In this document: positions 1 to 8,743 of the stretch, piece after piece
How positions within the stretch are numbered: the first letter of the stretch is position 1
Layout: each line of letters opens with the position of its first letter
DNA from: Echria macrotheca
Lineage: Eukaryota > Ascomycota > Sordariomycetes > Sordariales > Schizotheciaceae
NCBI GenBank assembly: GCA_030411725.1
Contig: MU839837.1
Coordinates: forward strand, 1 to 64,000
Direction of reading: 5' to 3'
DNA: 64,000 nt
Program-made: the position numbers and the translations under genes
The notes under the pieces: model-generated
The model's input: the letters and a program-made list of their open reading frames with translations, nothing else
Told to the model about the DNA's origin: nothing
Databases searched by the model: none

Positions 1-21
1 CAGCGGACCGGCCCAGATTTC

Positions 22-100
22 CTGCGTACCCTCCACCTGCTTGCGTACCCTCTACCTTTTCTGCGTACCCTCGACCCGGGTGCTTGCGTACCCTCTATCT
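22..100 (+). repeat. Short degenerate tandem repeat TGCGTACCCTC
   Basis: Four copies of TGCGTACCCTC followed by a variable base and A occur within about 80 bases, spaced by roughly 19-25 bases. The spacers differ (CCTGCT, CCTTTTC, CCCGGGTGCT), so this is an irregular cluster, not a clean minisatellite. Its role is unknown. It could be the end of a larger array lying left of the window. Confidence 0.6.
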
Positions 101-474
101 GGCGGCAGTCCCGGAAACGGCTCCCACGTGTCACGGCCCCGGCCGGTCCATGGCCCACATAAGGCCTGAGGTGGTCTGTGCGCCCCACACCGCGCACCAC
201 CCTTTAGTTTAGCTCCAGGGTCCAGGCTTGACCTGTTTCCTTCCTCCTAACACTTCTTATTCAAGTCGAATCCCACTCCTTGCTTGGACCCTTGCATCCA
301 TTGAAGCAGTGCCCTGACAGCATCCACCTGACATGTGGCACAGGTGTGGCTGGCGAAGCCAGCCAACAGCTATTTAGGGTGCAGTCAGCTTTTCCACCGG
401 TAGATAGCTTGTTTTCGGACTGGGGGAGAATCTATCCAAGGAGCCTTCGGCTCCCGCCCCTTCTCAGCCTTTTG

Positions 475-500
475 TTGGTGTAGTACACCAGCTGCTATTT
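475..500 (+). repeat. Dispersed GGTGTAGTACACCAGC motif, copy 1
   Basis: TTGGTGTAGTACACCAGC followed by TGCTATTT. Closely related strings occur at 1408-1436 and, more diverged, at 2813-2842. GGTGTAGTACACC is nearly self-complementary. The shared flank (CTATTT after the motif in the first two) shows common descent, not chance. It may be the edge of another degraded mobile element. Confidence 0.45.
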
Positions 501-952
501 AATAGAACTTCAAAGTGATAATGTCGATGCTAAGCGATTGTTCAATAACTCTTGTGGGAAATGCCGCCTCTTATAACAAGCTAGAGCTCTCGGAGCTCTA
601 TCCGATCTGTCCCCTAAGCCTCCCAACCTATTGCTCCAAACTTTCAGCCCACCATTCTTTGCCCTTATAAACCTACCGAGCGCTATATAGAGGTTTCTCC
701 AGTTGCAAACCCTTACCTGCTGACCAAGCCATTTCGCCATCTTATTTTGTATATGAAAATTTAAAAATGTGCTCGCTTTCCTAGAGCGTGGCCTCTGCAA
801 TCCATGTCAGGTAACGCGGGTCAGCGCTCCATGCCACAAGAACACCACCTAGTGATTTGGTGCGTGGTGCACTGGTCGTGTGGCTGCACGTGCGTGCGCG
901 CTTGCGGGGACGTGTGCGACGCGTCCGCGCTCGGACACGTCCCGCAGCCTGT

Positions 953-1111
953 ATCTCTTTCGCCGTGAAACGCAGCCCACCCCCTCGTCAGGCCCACAAA
1001 TACCTCTCGCTTACATAGTAAGTAAGTACCAGCCACATTGGATCCTGATGGTCCAATAGGCTGCCACTCATGCAGCAGGGGGGGTGGGCTGCGTTTCACG
1101 GCGAAAGAGAT
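953..1111. repeat. Inverted-repeat (MITE-like) element
   Basis: The left arm 953-985 (ATCTCTTTCGCCGTGAAACG, then CAGCCCACCCCC) is repeated as its reverse complement at about 1078-1111. About 31 bases match, apart from the length of the C/G run (five against seven). The arms enclose about 92 bases with no coding sequence. This is the shape of a small non-autonomous inverted-repeat element or a large hairpin. No clear target-site duplication is visible. Just upstream, around 902-946, there is a second smaller hairpin built on GGGACGTGT/ACACGTCCC. Confidence 0.6.
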
Positions 1112-1186
1112 TTAGTCCTCACCCAGTAGCCTGGCTTTTTCCACAATAAACAGCACCCCTCCTTCGACTTCACGAAGGAGCCTTCG

Positions 1187-1353
1187 TGTCACGATGCCAA
1201 CCTTGGGTCCAGAAGAAAGACTTATGATTGCTCGAGGAGAGGAAAGGAAGAGAGAGAGCTATGGACGTCCTTATATACATGGTGACGATCCGGTCACTAG
1301 CCGCCAGCACTCCGGCAGGAGTGCGGTGGCTGACTGGGAGTAGTACCGTGACA
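1187..1353 (+). mobile_element. Solo-LTR-like repeat, copy A
   Basis: A 167-bp unit begins TGTCACGATGCC and ends GTACCGTGACA, so its ends are imperfect inverted repeats with the TG...CA signature of retrotransposon LTRs. The flanking bases are CTTCG (1182-1186) and CTTCA (1354-1358), a plausible 5-bp target-site duplication with one G-to-A change. It contains a purine-rich tract, TATATACATGG resembling a TATA box, and CCGGCAGGAGTGCGGTGGCT near the end, all of which recur in the copies at 1878 and 3823. No reverse transcriptase or other element gene is nearby. A TRIM or MITE with similar ends is the alternative. Confidence 0.6.
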
Positions 1354-1407
1354 CTTCAGCTCCTCTTTTGTTGTTGTGATCAGAGGCGCAACCTCTGATG
1401 CCTTTTA

Positions 1408-1436
1408 TTTGGTGTGTAGTACACCAGCTTCTATTT
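1408..1436 (+). repeat. Dispersed GTGTAGTACACCAGC motif, copy 2
   Basis: TTTGGTGTGTAGTACACCAGC then TTCTATTTA, matching the copy at 475-500 apart from a GT insertion and a few substitutions. It lies 55 bases after the end of the LTR-like element at 1187-1353. Confidence 0.45.
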
Positions 1437-1877
1437 ACTAGCAAATAAATGGTAGTGCAATCTACACACCAGCATAGGCAAGGAAATGGAGGTTCAATTG
1501 CGTTGGGAGCTGAAGGCTCCCAGAGGCTTCGTGGAAAAAACTATCTTCAGTGGAAGATCTGACAGGACTCTAGAGAGCTGTTGGCTGGCGGCGCCACCAT
1601 GCACAAATCACTGCTCAGCCATAGGTAGTTCATCTCAGAATCGATTCACTTTGGCACATTAGTGTTTGATTGCTTTTGTCTGTTTGCTGGACAGTCGTTT
1701 CTTCTAGCCTCTGCTCTGTTTCTGTCTGTCGAATTTAAGCTCCTAGTTGCGCTGGATATGATGAAACGCACAGGGCCGACGTTCTAGTATTGACATCAGG
1801 TTGACAGCGTGTCAGTGATAGTCGACGGCTCGCCGCTTTGTTGAGAGAAATCTTATTCCTGCCAAGATCAACAAATG

Positions 1878-2050
1878 TGTCACGATGCTAACCTCGGCAC
1901 CAGGAGAAGGACTTATGGCTGTGCGAGGAGGAGGAAGGAGGAGACAGAGCCCGAGATACATAGGTATATATACACATGGTGCCGACCCGGCCCTCAGCCG
2001 CCGTCAACCCGGCAGAGGCGCGGTGGCTGTCTAGGCGTGGTACCATGACA
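1878..2050 (+). mobile_element. Solo-LTR-like repeat, copy B
   Basis: A 173-bp relative of the unit at 1187-1353 with the same ends (TGTCACGATGCT...GGTACCATGACA), the same purine-rich block, TATATATACACATGG, and CCGGCAGAGGCGCGGTGGCT. Identity to copy A is roughly 70 percent by eye, so these are old insertions. No target-site duplication is seen at this copy. Confidence 0.6.
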
Positions 2051-2812
2051 AGCCCTCCAAGTAGTAGCACAGAACTCTGGGTTCTGCACCGCTTCCACTC
2101 CTACGTTGAAGAATTGCAATTACGCAGTGCAGCAAGGAGCCTTGCAAACCCCTGAATAGAGCTACACTTCCTCAGGCCGTACCTACATAATTCCAACTGT
2201 GTTCAGTGAGCATCTTCAAAAATGGCCTTCCTTCTAACAGGAATTGTTGAACGGTACAGAGTCTGGTTGATCGCCAGGGAGCGGAAACGACTGAGTGGCG
2301 ACTGCACAGGTCAATAAAACAGCACTGCTAAAGGAAGCGGATGGCTCACTATGATCGATTCAACAGCAGGAAGATAGGATATAGCTTACTTAACTAAACT
2401 AAAGCTATCTACAGAAGCAAGGAAAGAGCCTGTTATAGGCAACTGGTTGCTGTTGAAGCCGAACAAAAGAACCAAAGGAAAGCGGGGAGGAACGATTGTG
2501 TGCACGTGGGGAGCCTTCTGGGGCCGTGGATCCTACAGTGGATAGGATCCTCTAAAGGATGAATTCCCCAGTGGATGCTAGCCCCTAACCCCTAGATCAG
2601 GGGTGGTGGATCTCCGGAAGGTCCGGCAGCAGCACTACAGGCAACACAGGTCCCTGGAAGGACCCCTCTACCGCAGTAGAAGCACCATTGCCATGAGCCA
2701 CAGATGGCTGCACTTCAACAGAAACTACTGCACGGGTCGCGCTCTTAACTCGATAGACGACGGGTGAGTTGGTACCTATGTAGCACGGTTGTGGTTAGTC
2801 TACAATTCAGTC

Positions 2813-2842
2813 TTTTGGTAGTGTAGTGAACCAGCATCTACC
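2813..2842 (+). repeat. Dispersed GTGTAGTACACCAGC motif, diverged copy 3
   Basis: TTTTGGTAGTGTAGTGAACC followed by AGCATCTACC is a more diverged relative of the motifs at 475 and 1408. Homology is likely, but the boundaries are unclear. Confidence 0.35.
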
Positions 2843-3391
2843 TACCTAGTACTGGAAAAGGTAGAAAATCAAGTTTAGGGCTAAAGTTCAATACAACATC
2901 ATACCTAGGTATCTGACAAAATTCTTCGAGAGAAGCAATTTCTGGACGAGCCAATCGGACCTACCAATGGACCGTATCTTCTTCAAACTGCAGTGCCAAG
3001 CTGTTGAAGCCCCAGCGCCGTTACTCGTGCCCGCCCCTCCCAACTCCTCAGAATCTTTAGGCAAAGTCTGTATGAAAATCTCACTGGCTAGTCGGTAGCC
3101 AGAACAAAAAGAGCTACACTGTGACGATAAACACCCCTCTAAAGAGGAACCTAAGCAAGACAATCACGAAGTAGACGAAGCCTATATGGGACAGAGGATC
3201 GAGTCTACAGTTCACCCCCGGTACTACACCAAGTGCTGTAGAGGCGTTGACGAGATCGACGTTTGCTATAAGAAATCTAAAAGAGTCGCTATCAACCATG
3301 TCGTTCGTTTAAAAATCAGGTATGCACCGGTGCGGGACTCAATCAGAGAACGACCTGCGAAGCCAGGGCTGTACATACAGCGAGGTAGGCA

Positions 3392-3555
3392 TGACACGAT
3401 GCCAACCAAGGGCCAAGGTAAAAACTTATAATAGTTTGAGGACGACGAAAAGGGGGAGATCAATGGGACTGGTTCACAAACAAGTAACATCACGACTCCG
3501 AGGCACTCTCGCCCTTGGAGCAGCAAGTCGGTGTCCGGGGGCGATGCTGTAAACC
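3392..3555 (+). mobile_element. Degenerate LTR-like repeat, copy D
   Basis: It starts TGACACGATGCCAACC, followed by a purine-rich block. Near the end it has GGAGCAGCAAGTCGGTGTCC, which lines up with GGCAGCGGCAAGGCGGTTGTCC of the copy at 3823-3998. The right terminus is eroded (GATGCTGTAAAC in place of GTGCCGTGACA). The central part is hard to align. The right boundary is approximate. Confidence 0.4.
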
Positions 3556-3822
3556 CTACCCGCAAGGAATGGATTTGAGTCTTCATCAACATACATTTAC
3601 AGAGTCACTTTCCTAGCAGTTGGATCTTTTGTTCAGTGAAGCAAGCAGTTCAAGAGCTATCTCTGACAGGTGCAGTGAAGAGGAATGTAGAACGGGAATG
3701 AAACAGCCTCTAAAGTACAGGTGGCTCTGCATAGAATCTACGATCTACGCCCAGAGCTGACCGGAACAACTGTTGGAAAGCATCTTGACTGGAGCACTGC
3801 AATCAAGCTTGCAGCTTGATTG

Positions 3823-3998
3823 TGTCGTGATGGCAACCTTCCGGTCCGGGAAGAAGACTTAGGGCTATATGAGGAGGAGGAACAGAGAGAAGGAGCTGTG
3901 AATAGGTAGGTCTTCAGGTATATATGGCAGAAAGCCGACTTATCGCTACCGCTACTCCGGCAGCGGCAAGGCGGTTGTCCAGAAGTGGTGCCGTGACA
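3823..3998 (+). mobile_element. Solo-LTR-like repeat, copy C
   Basis: A 176-bp unit from TGTCGTGATGGCAACC to GTGCCGTGACA with the same internal order as the copies at 1187 and 1878: purine-rich block, GGTATATATGGC, then CCGGCAGCGGCAAGGCGGTT. Several differences from the other copies are C/T or G/A transitions, compatible with age or repeat-induced point mutation. No target-site duplication is evident. Confidence 0.55.
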
Positions 3999-4697
3999 AT
4001 AGCTATCTTTGTTTTTGTTTTATGGAGTATCATGAGCGATGCAAATCTCTCCTATTTTACACAGTCTTATTGCCCGTTTTGATGATTCTGTCTCCAGTGT
4101 TGCTTATTTGGCTTGCGAGCGGGTTTTAATCTACCCCTTGTATTTAGTTCTTATAGCTATTGGCATGTAAATATAAATTGTTTTCGAAGCTTTCAACTTC
4201 TCGGTCGTTAGCTTTATGGTTTGGTGAAATCGCACTCTGCTGAATATATTCCGATAGCGATTTAGGATTTCAGCCAATGATGTTATAGATACCATATAAT
4301 ATAGCTATACTGGCATAAGGGGGTTAGATGCTTCATATCTTTTGGGGTCTAGCACCTGTGTTGAGAATAGAAGGGGACTTCGTCATCGATCAAGGCGGTG
4401 CTTTAGTGAGCACCAGGAGGTCTAGTCATTGTAGTTGATATCACGGCAGATTGTAACTGCTGAAACGGATATATTGGAAAGATGAGACGTCTTTTAAGAA
4501 GACCCTTGGAAACGGCGCTACGAGGGGTCGGGAACCAGACTTGACCCCATTGTAGCCTAGCGTGCCTCATCCGCTGAACCAGCCGCAAAGTGAAGATAGG
4601 TCGAACAGTCATGTTTGAACGCTGACTTTTCTACGTCTGAGAGATATCCCAACCGCTGACGAATTGCTTCCTCGCTAGCCTCCTAGTCTCTCGTCAC

Positions 4698-4815
4698 TGT
4701 GACGATCTTGAAGCTGAGAAGTGTACCAATAAGACTCATGCAAACTAGAAAGCTGGTATAACGGTTCTGACAACGGGCGTGAATCCGGTGGGCTTTCGGC
4801 GGGGATACCATGACA
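4698..4815 (+). mobile_element. Truncated LTR-like remnant, copy E
   Basis: The left edge TGTGACGATCTTGAAG and right edge GGGGATACCATGACA resemble the ends of the ~170-bp family, but the unit is only about 118 bp and the purine-rich and TATA blocks are missing. The right end is convincing and the left end is weak. Confidence 0.35.
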
Positions 4816-4985
4816 CAACGATGCTAAGAGACAAGATATGATATCTTAGAAAATCATGAATTTCAAGTGCTTGCTAACCTCTGATCCACGCTACGCTAGA
4901 GTCCAATGGGCTCTTCGGTTGTTAAATGACTAAAGTGTCTTGATACACGTCTACCTTTCCTCCTCCCCGGCATGCCGATCGGCAG

Positions 4986-6733
4986 TCAGGTCTTCATGTG
5001 TCCACCAACTTCCGCCTGGTTGATTGAATCTGTTTGGCTATCGGAGAGGTGGTATTCTGGTCCTTTCAAGGACATGCATGTATCGTCTCCTCTTTCAAGG
5101 CTGTCCATATCATGCCCAAAGTCCCTCGATGTGACAACGACGCTAGGGGAGTTGACTGTTGGGGTGCCATGTCGCAATTTGAACGTGACACTGTCGTCGA
5201 CAGGATCGAGTACATCAGAGCTGAGCTGCTCGAGGCTGGACGCCCGCTGCCGGGGTTGATGGACCAGCAACTGAGCGAGAGGGGACGCCGAGCGCGCTGA
5301 AGTGGCGGCTCCTTGCAGCGCTGTGGATGATAAAAGACTGGCGTGCAAGGAAAAAGGCAAAGGCTGCACCGGCTGGTTTAGTAACGAGTTTGTCAGAGAC
5401 GTTCCCTGGTTCGAGGCTATGGCAAAGACCGAAGACGACGGCACATCAGACGCAGGTTTTTCTCTGGAGATATTAAGACCCGAGCTGGTAGGTATCTCGA
5501 GGCACATCGGTTCGCTTTCTAGGCTACTGTGTGATGTTTGCATGGCATCAGTGTTGTAACTGTGCGCATAGTCAGACATGGTCGTGTCGCTGCTCGACTG
5601 CTGCCGGTTGATTCGCGTTTGTTGCCAGACGCCGGTGTCAGCGATACATTGCCACGGATATGGAACCTCTGCGAGAGAGCCCATCCATCCGGGATGCGCC
5701 GCGCTCCCGCCGAATCCGCCCCCATAATATAAATTGGTCAGAAGTTCCCGGCCCGCGAAGATCGGGGGCAGGTCAGATCTTAGGAGATTGGCCGGCTGCT
5801 GAGGGCTCAGGATGCACTCGGGACCAGTGAGATGTTGGCAGGATCTCTGCCTGCTGATTGCTTTCGTCGCCGCTTCAGTCCAATGTGAATGCGCATGTGA
5901 CTGTGGTAGGTCATCGTAGCACTGTGGCGGCTGTGTCATCAGCATGTCCTGTTGTATGGGGTTCCAGTACATGAGCGGGTTTGGCCACGCAATAGCATTG
6001 GCCTCCAGGAGTTCTTCCGAGGTATCAGCGTGGCCCATCTGCGAGGAACTGCGTGGTACTCACCGAGAGGGGCATGCTGGAACGAGAAAGCGACCACATT
6101 CTTAAGCCTCTCGAACATGACGGATGGTGGATCCCGAGGGAGCACTTCGGCAATGATGATTTTGATCCTGCCTATGTCGTCGGCAGCGTCCCAACGGTTT
6201 TGACGCAGAAGCCGTCGGTGGAAGCGTGGAAACCGTAGTCGCTCGGATTGCCCCGTGTTCATGAAGTCTGCTCATACTCGGTTAGCTCTGATTAAAGCCC
6301 CAAGACATGAGCGAGCGTGCCAACTGTATTCTCAATCAATCGCGGACCGTTGATGTCTCGACCGAAGACCATCGCCCTGCGTGAGTGTCAGACCGCCCTT
6401 GTGTCCTGGAGGTCTATGCTCGACCCACGCAACCAAGCGGCCGTCCACGAGGACTCGAGCCTCGAACTTGACCAGCTCGGGGTGCCCACTGTAGTCTTTG
6501 GCGAACTGGCTGATGTTGGGGATTGTCCAGTTATGGATCGAGACTTGAAATGGCGCGCCGACGGGCAGGCTGGGTACAAAGCAGGTCATGACTGGCATAC
6601 AAGCGGGGCCATGGAAATGAAAAAGCTCGTGGTCGGACACCACATGGCATGCGACTCTGAATTCCTTGAAGGGTGGTTTCGCATTATCGTTGGTGGCAAC
6701 AAGGAGGATGACGTCCCAGTCTTCGAATCGCAT
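4986..6733 (-). CDS. Conserved-looking protein of unknown function, three exons
   Basis: The likely coding parts are 6733-6370, 6267-6064 and 6013-4986, giving 531 residues. The start is the ATG giving MRFEDWDVILLVATN. The last intron (6014-6063) has donor GTGAGT and branch CTGAT and restores the reading frame through FSFQHAPL-ELLEANAIAWPNP. The first intron (6268-6369) is less certain because its donor is GTCTTC. The first ~190 residues look like an ordered domain (PFQVSIHNW, FEARVLVDGR, DDIGRIKIII, RLKNVVAFSFQHAP). The remaining ~340 are Ser/Gln/Pro-rich and probably disordered. I recognise no named domain. The order of motifs resembles hypothetical proteins of other filamentous ascomycetes. 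It is the first gene next to the repeat block. Confidence 0.6.
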
Positions 6734-7577
6734 GTTGGGTTGGTAAGTCAACCAAGGTGGTGGTGTGCGCCTTGCGGATAAGATTCAGTGCTTCGTTATT
6801 TCTCGTAGGCAAGTATCAAAACAGTGACAGGATGCCAGGCAAAGGAGCCGAGTCGAAAGGGATAGCTGGAGTTGCTCAAATAACCAGAGCACCCAAAAAA
6901 GTTCTTCACTGGGCTGCAAGTAAGGCCGAGTTCACGTCGATCATCGAACCGTCTTGGGGGAATCGGTACCAGAGCATGGCCAACCCATGCTGTTCCTTCC
7001 TGGATAAGCTCTTCTGCTGGCAACCGCGTCCTCGGGACCGCAGAACATCAATCCCGGTAGGGACACCCAAGGCCACGCCTTCCGAGCTTAGATGACAAGT
7101 GAACATTCTAGCTGACGGGTGACGTCCGGACCCCACCGCCGTACGTGGCGACTGCGACCACCGTGGGGGACAATAACCACGATAATCTTGATCGCAGTTG
7201 GATTCAAACATGGCCGTATCCATTGAAGGCCCCATGGTGTTTGGAAGGCGCAAGCTTGCGATGAGTGAGCTGTTGAGGGATGAAAGACCTGGCCTGCGGC
7301 ACCGTGTGTACGCGCCCAACTCGACATATGGCGAGTGGCTCGATGTTGTTCATCTGGTCGGGAAGGCATGATACATGTCGAGCTCGAACACGGTAGACAC
7401 ACGGGGGCAATGAAAAACTTACGACATAGATGATGAGGTGTCTAAAAAAGGAGAAGAACGCTCCAGCGCGATGCAGCACTGCCTTCCAACTCGAAGCGTA
7501 ACCCCAGTTTTGATTTCTACGATCGATATTTATGTCTCGGGCTCAACAGATATGTACAGATCCACGGTGCGCTGTCT
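6734..7577. other. Intergenic region, no supported gene
   Basis: Overlapping short frames occur on both strands, but none shows domain-like sequence, consistent splice sites or continuity with the flanking genes. It serves as the upstream region of the unknown gene on the left and the downstream region of NDUFB8. Confidence 0.5.
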
Positions 7578-8227
7578 TCATGGCTCTGGGTCACCCTCCG
7601 CTCTGGCCTAGAATTGATATGTGGATTAGCATCTTGGAGAGTCGCTGCAACCGTGGGCTGCGTTCGAACTTACCCGAACAGCGCCAGCTCCCCCGAGTTC
7701 CTTTTCTAGGCCGCCCTCAAACTCGCGCGGATAGGAGGGCTTGTCGGGGTACGTGAGCTTCACCGCATAGATCACGCTGAGAAAGACAGCGACGAAGGCG
7801 CCGATCTGGAGAGCACCTTTGCCCGCCGTCGTCCACGTATATTCATAAGGGCTGAACATGCCCATCATGTCATGATCCTCGTGCACTGGTTCGCCATAAT
7901 TCCTGCGCTCTTGCTTGTCCCACCAGTCGGCATGAGGGTCGCGGAACTGTCGCTTGATGCGGGGGGGGTTGACGTAGCCGCCGTTCTGCACGAAGGCAAT
8001 TAGCTCAGTGGTCTGCTCGGTACGGTCTCGTTCGGAAATACCATCTCAGGGTCTTCGGCCTCCGTCAGGTTCGGATAGTCGGAGTCCGGGTACTTCTCAT
8101 CAATAATCTTTCGGCCAACCATGGCTTCGGGCAGGAAGGTTCGGTGTTGGACGAGGGGAAGGCGCCGGAGACTCGTCATCCGCAAGGGCGCGGCCCTAGT
8201 GATCCGGCGCGACAACATCTGGGCCAT
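7578..8227 (-). CDS. NADH:ubiquinone oxidoreductase subunit NDUFB8 (ASHI-type)
   Basis: An accessory subunit of the membrane arm of mitochondrial complex I. The exons are 8227-8042, 7985-7674 and 7607-7578, giving 175 residues. The first intron joins AEDPEM to NGGYVNPPRIKR, and the second joins GGAGAVR to ARAEGDPEP and the stop. Without the last 30-nt exon the frame runs into unrelated intron sequence. The N-terminus (MLSRRITRAAPLRMTSLRRLP) is Arg/Ser-rich like a mitochondrial presequence. The body has the family pattern RQFRDPHADWWDKQERRN, HEDHD, MFSPYEYTW, one membrane segment (about 20 residues around QIGAFVAVFLSVIYAV) and YPREFEGGLEKELGG. Two close start codons exist (8227 and 8218). It is divergent from SWR1, with about 516 bases between the starts. 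Confidence 0.9.
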
Positions 8228-8743
8228 TGCTGGTGAGTATGCTGAAATCAGGGACGTTGCGGACTCAATTGAACACACCTTTGCAGCAAGGGGTCGCGCA
8301 GCTGGCGAGCCGAGTTGCGATCCGGACGATGGCGATGACGGTCGTTGCGAGGGAGCTGGAGCACAAGAGCATCGAGATGTGGAGCTCTGAGGCCAGAGCT
8401 CAGACCCTGCTTCTCGCAGACATGATTGGCCGCTCGTTGATTTGCCGAACAAACACCGGACCAATCCGTGCCTAAGGCATCAATCGCGTCCCCCTCGCCA
8501 GGGGACTTGCCTCTCAGGCTCGCAGCGGATCGCAAATTTCTGATGGCCGTCAAAGCTTTGCTGGTGATGGGTCGAGTCACGACAAAAAGATTCACCACTC
8601 GCCTCCCAGAACGCTGGCTATGCTGAGATTCACATGGGAGATACTTCAAGATTATGCAACTCTTGTGACCATATTTTCGTTTTGTCAAATGCACATTTCG
8701 CTGAGATCTCGGCTCTCTCCGCATCTCCCTGTCGGTAGACACT
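8228..8743. promoter_or_regulatory. Shared upstream region of NDUFB8 and SWR1
   Basis: This 516-bp gap separates two divergent starts and must contain both promoters. I see no strong TATA box or recognised operator. Short frames running through it on the minus strand extend the NDUFB8 frame upstream but lack conservation-like sequence. Confidence 0.5.

Larger units (their letters stand above)
1..4985. other. Gene-free repeat-rich block
   Basis: No open reading frame here looks like a protein family, and the longest frames are short and overlap one another on both strands. The stretch is visibly richer in A+T than the genes to its right and holds several decayed repeats that are listed separately: ~170-bp TG...CA elements, a 159-bp inverted-repeat element, a short tandem cluster at the left edge and three copies of a GTGTAGTACACCAGC-like motif. 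I read it as an old transposon-derived patch between genes. No telomeric TTAGGG array is present, so there is no direct evidence that it is subtelomeric. Confidence 0.7.

Noticed and set aside
1187..2050. A complete TRIM retrotransposon made of copies A and B as two LTRs
   Set aside because: The two units are only about 70 percent identical and I see no primer-binding site after the first or polypurine tract before the second.
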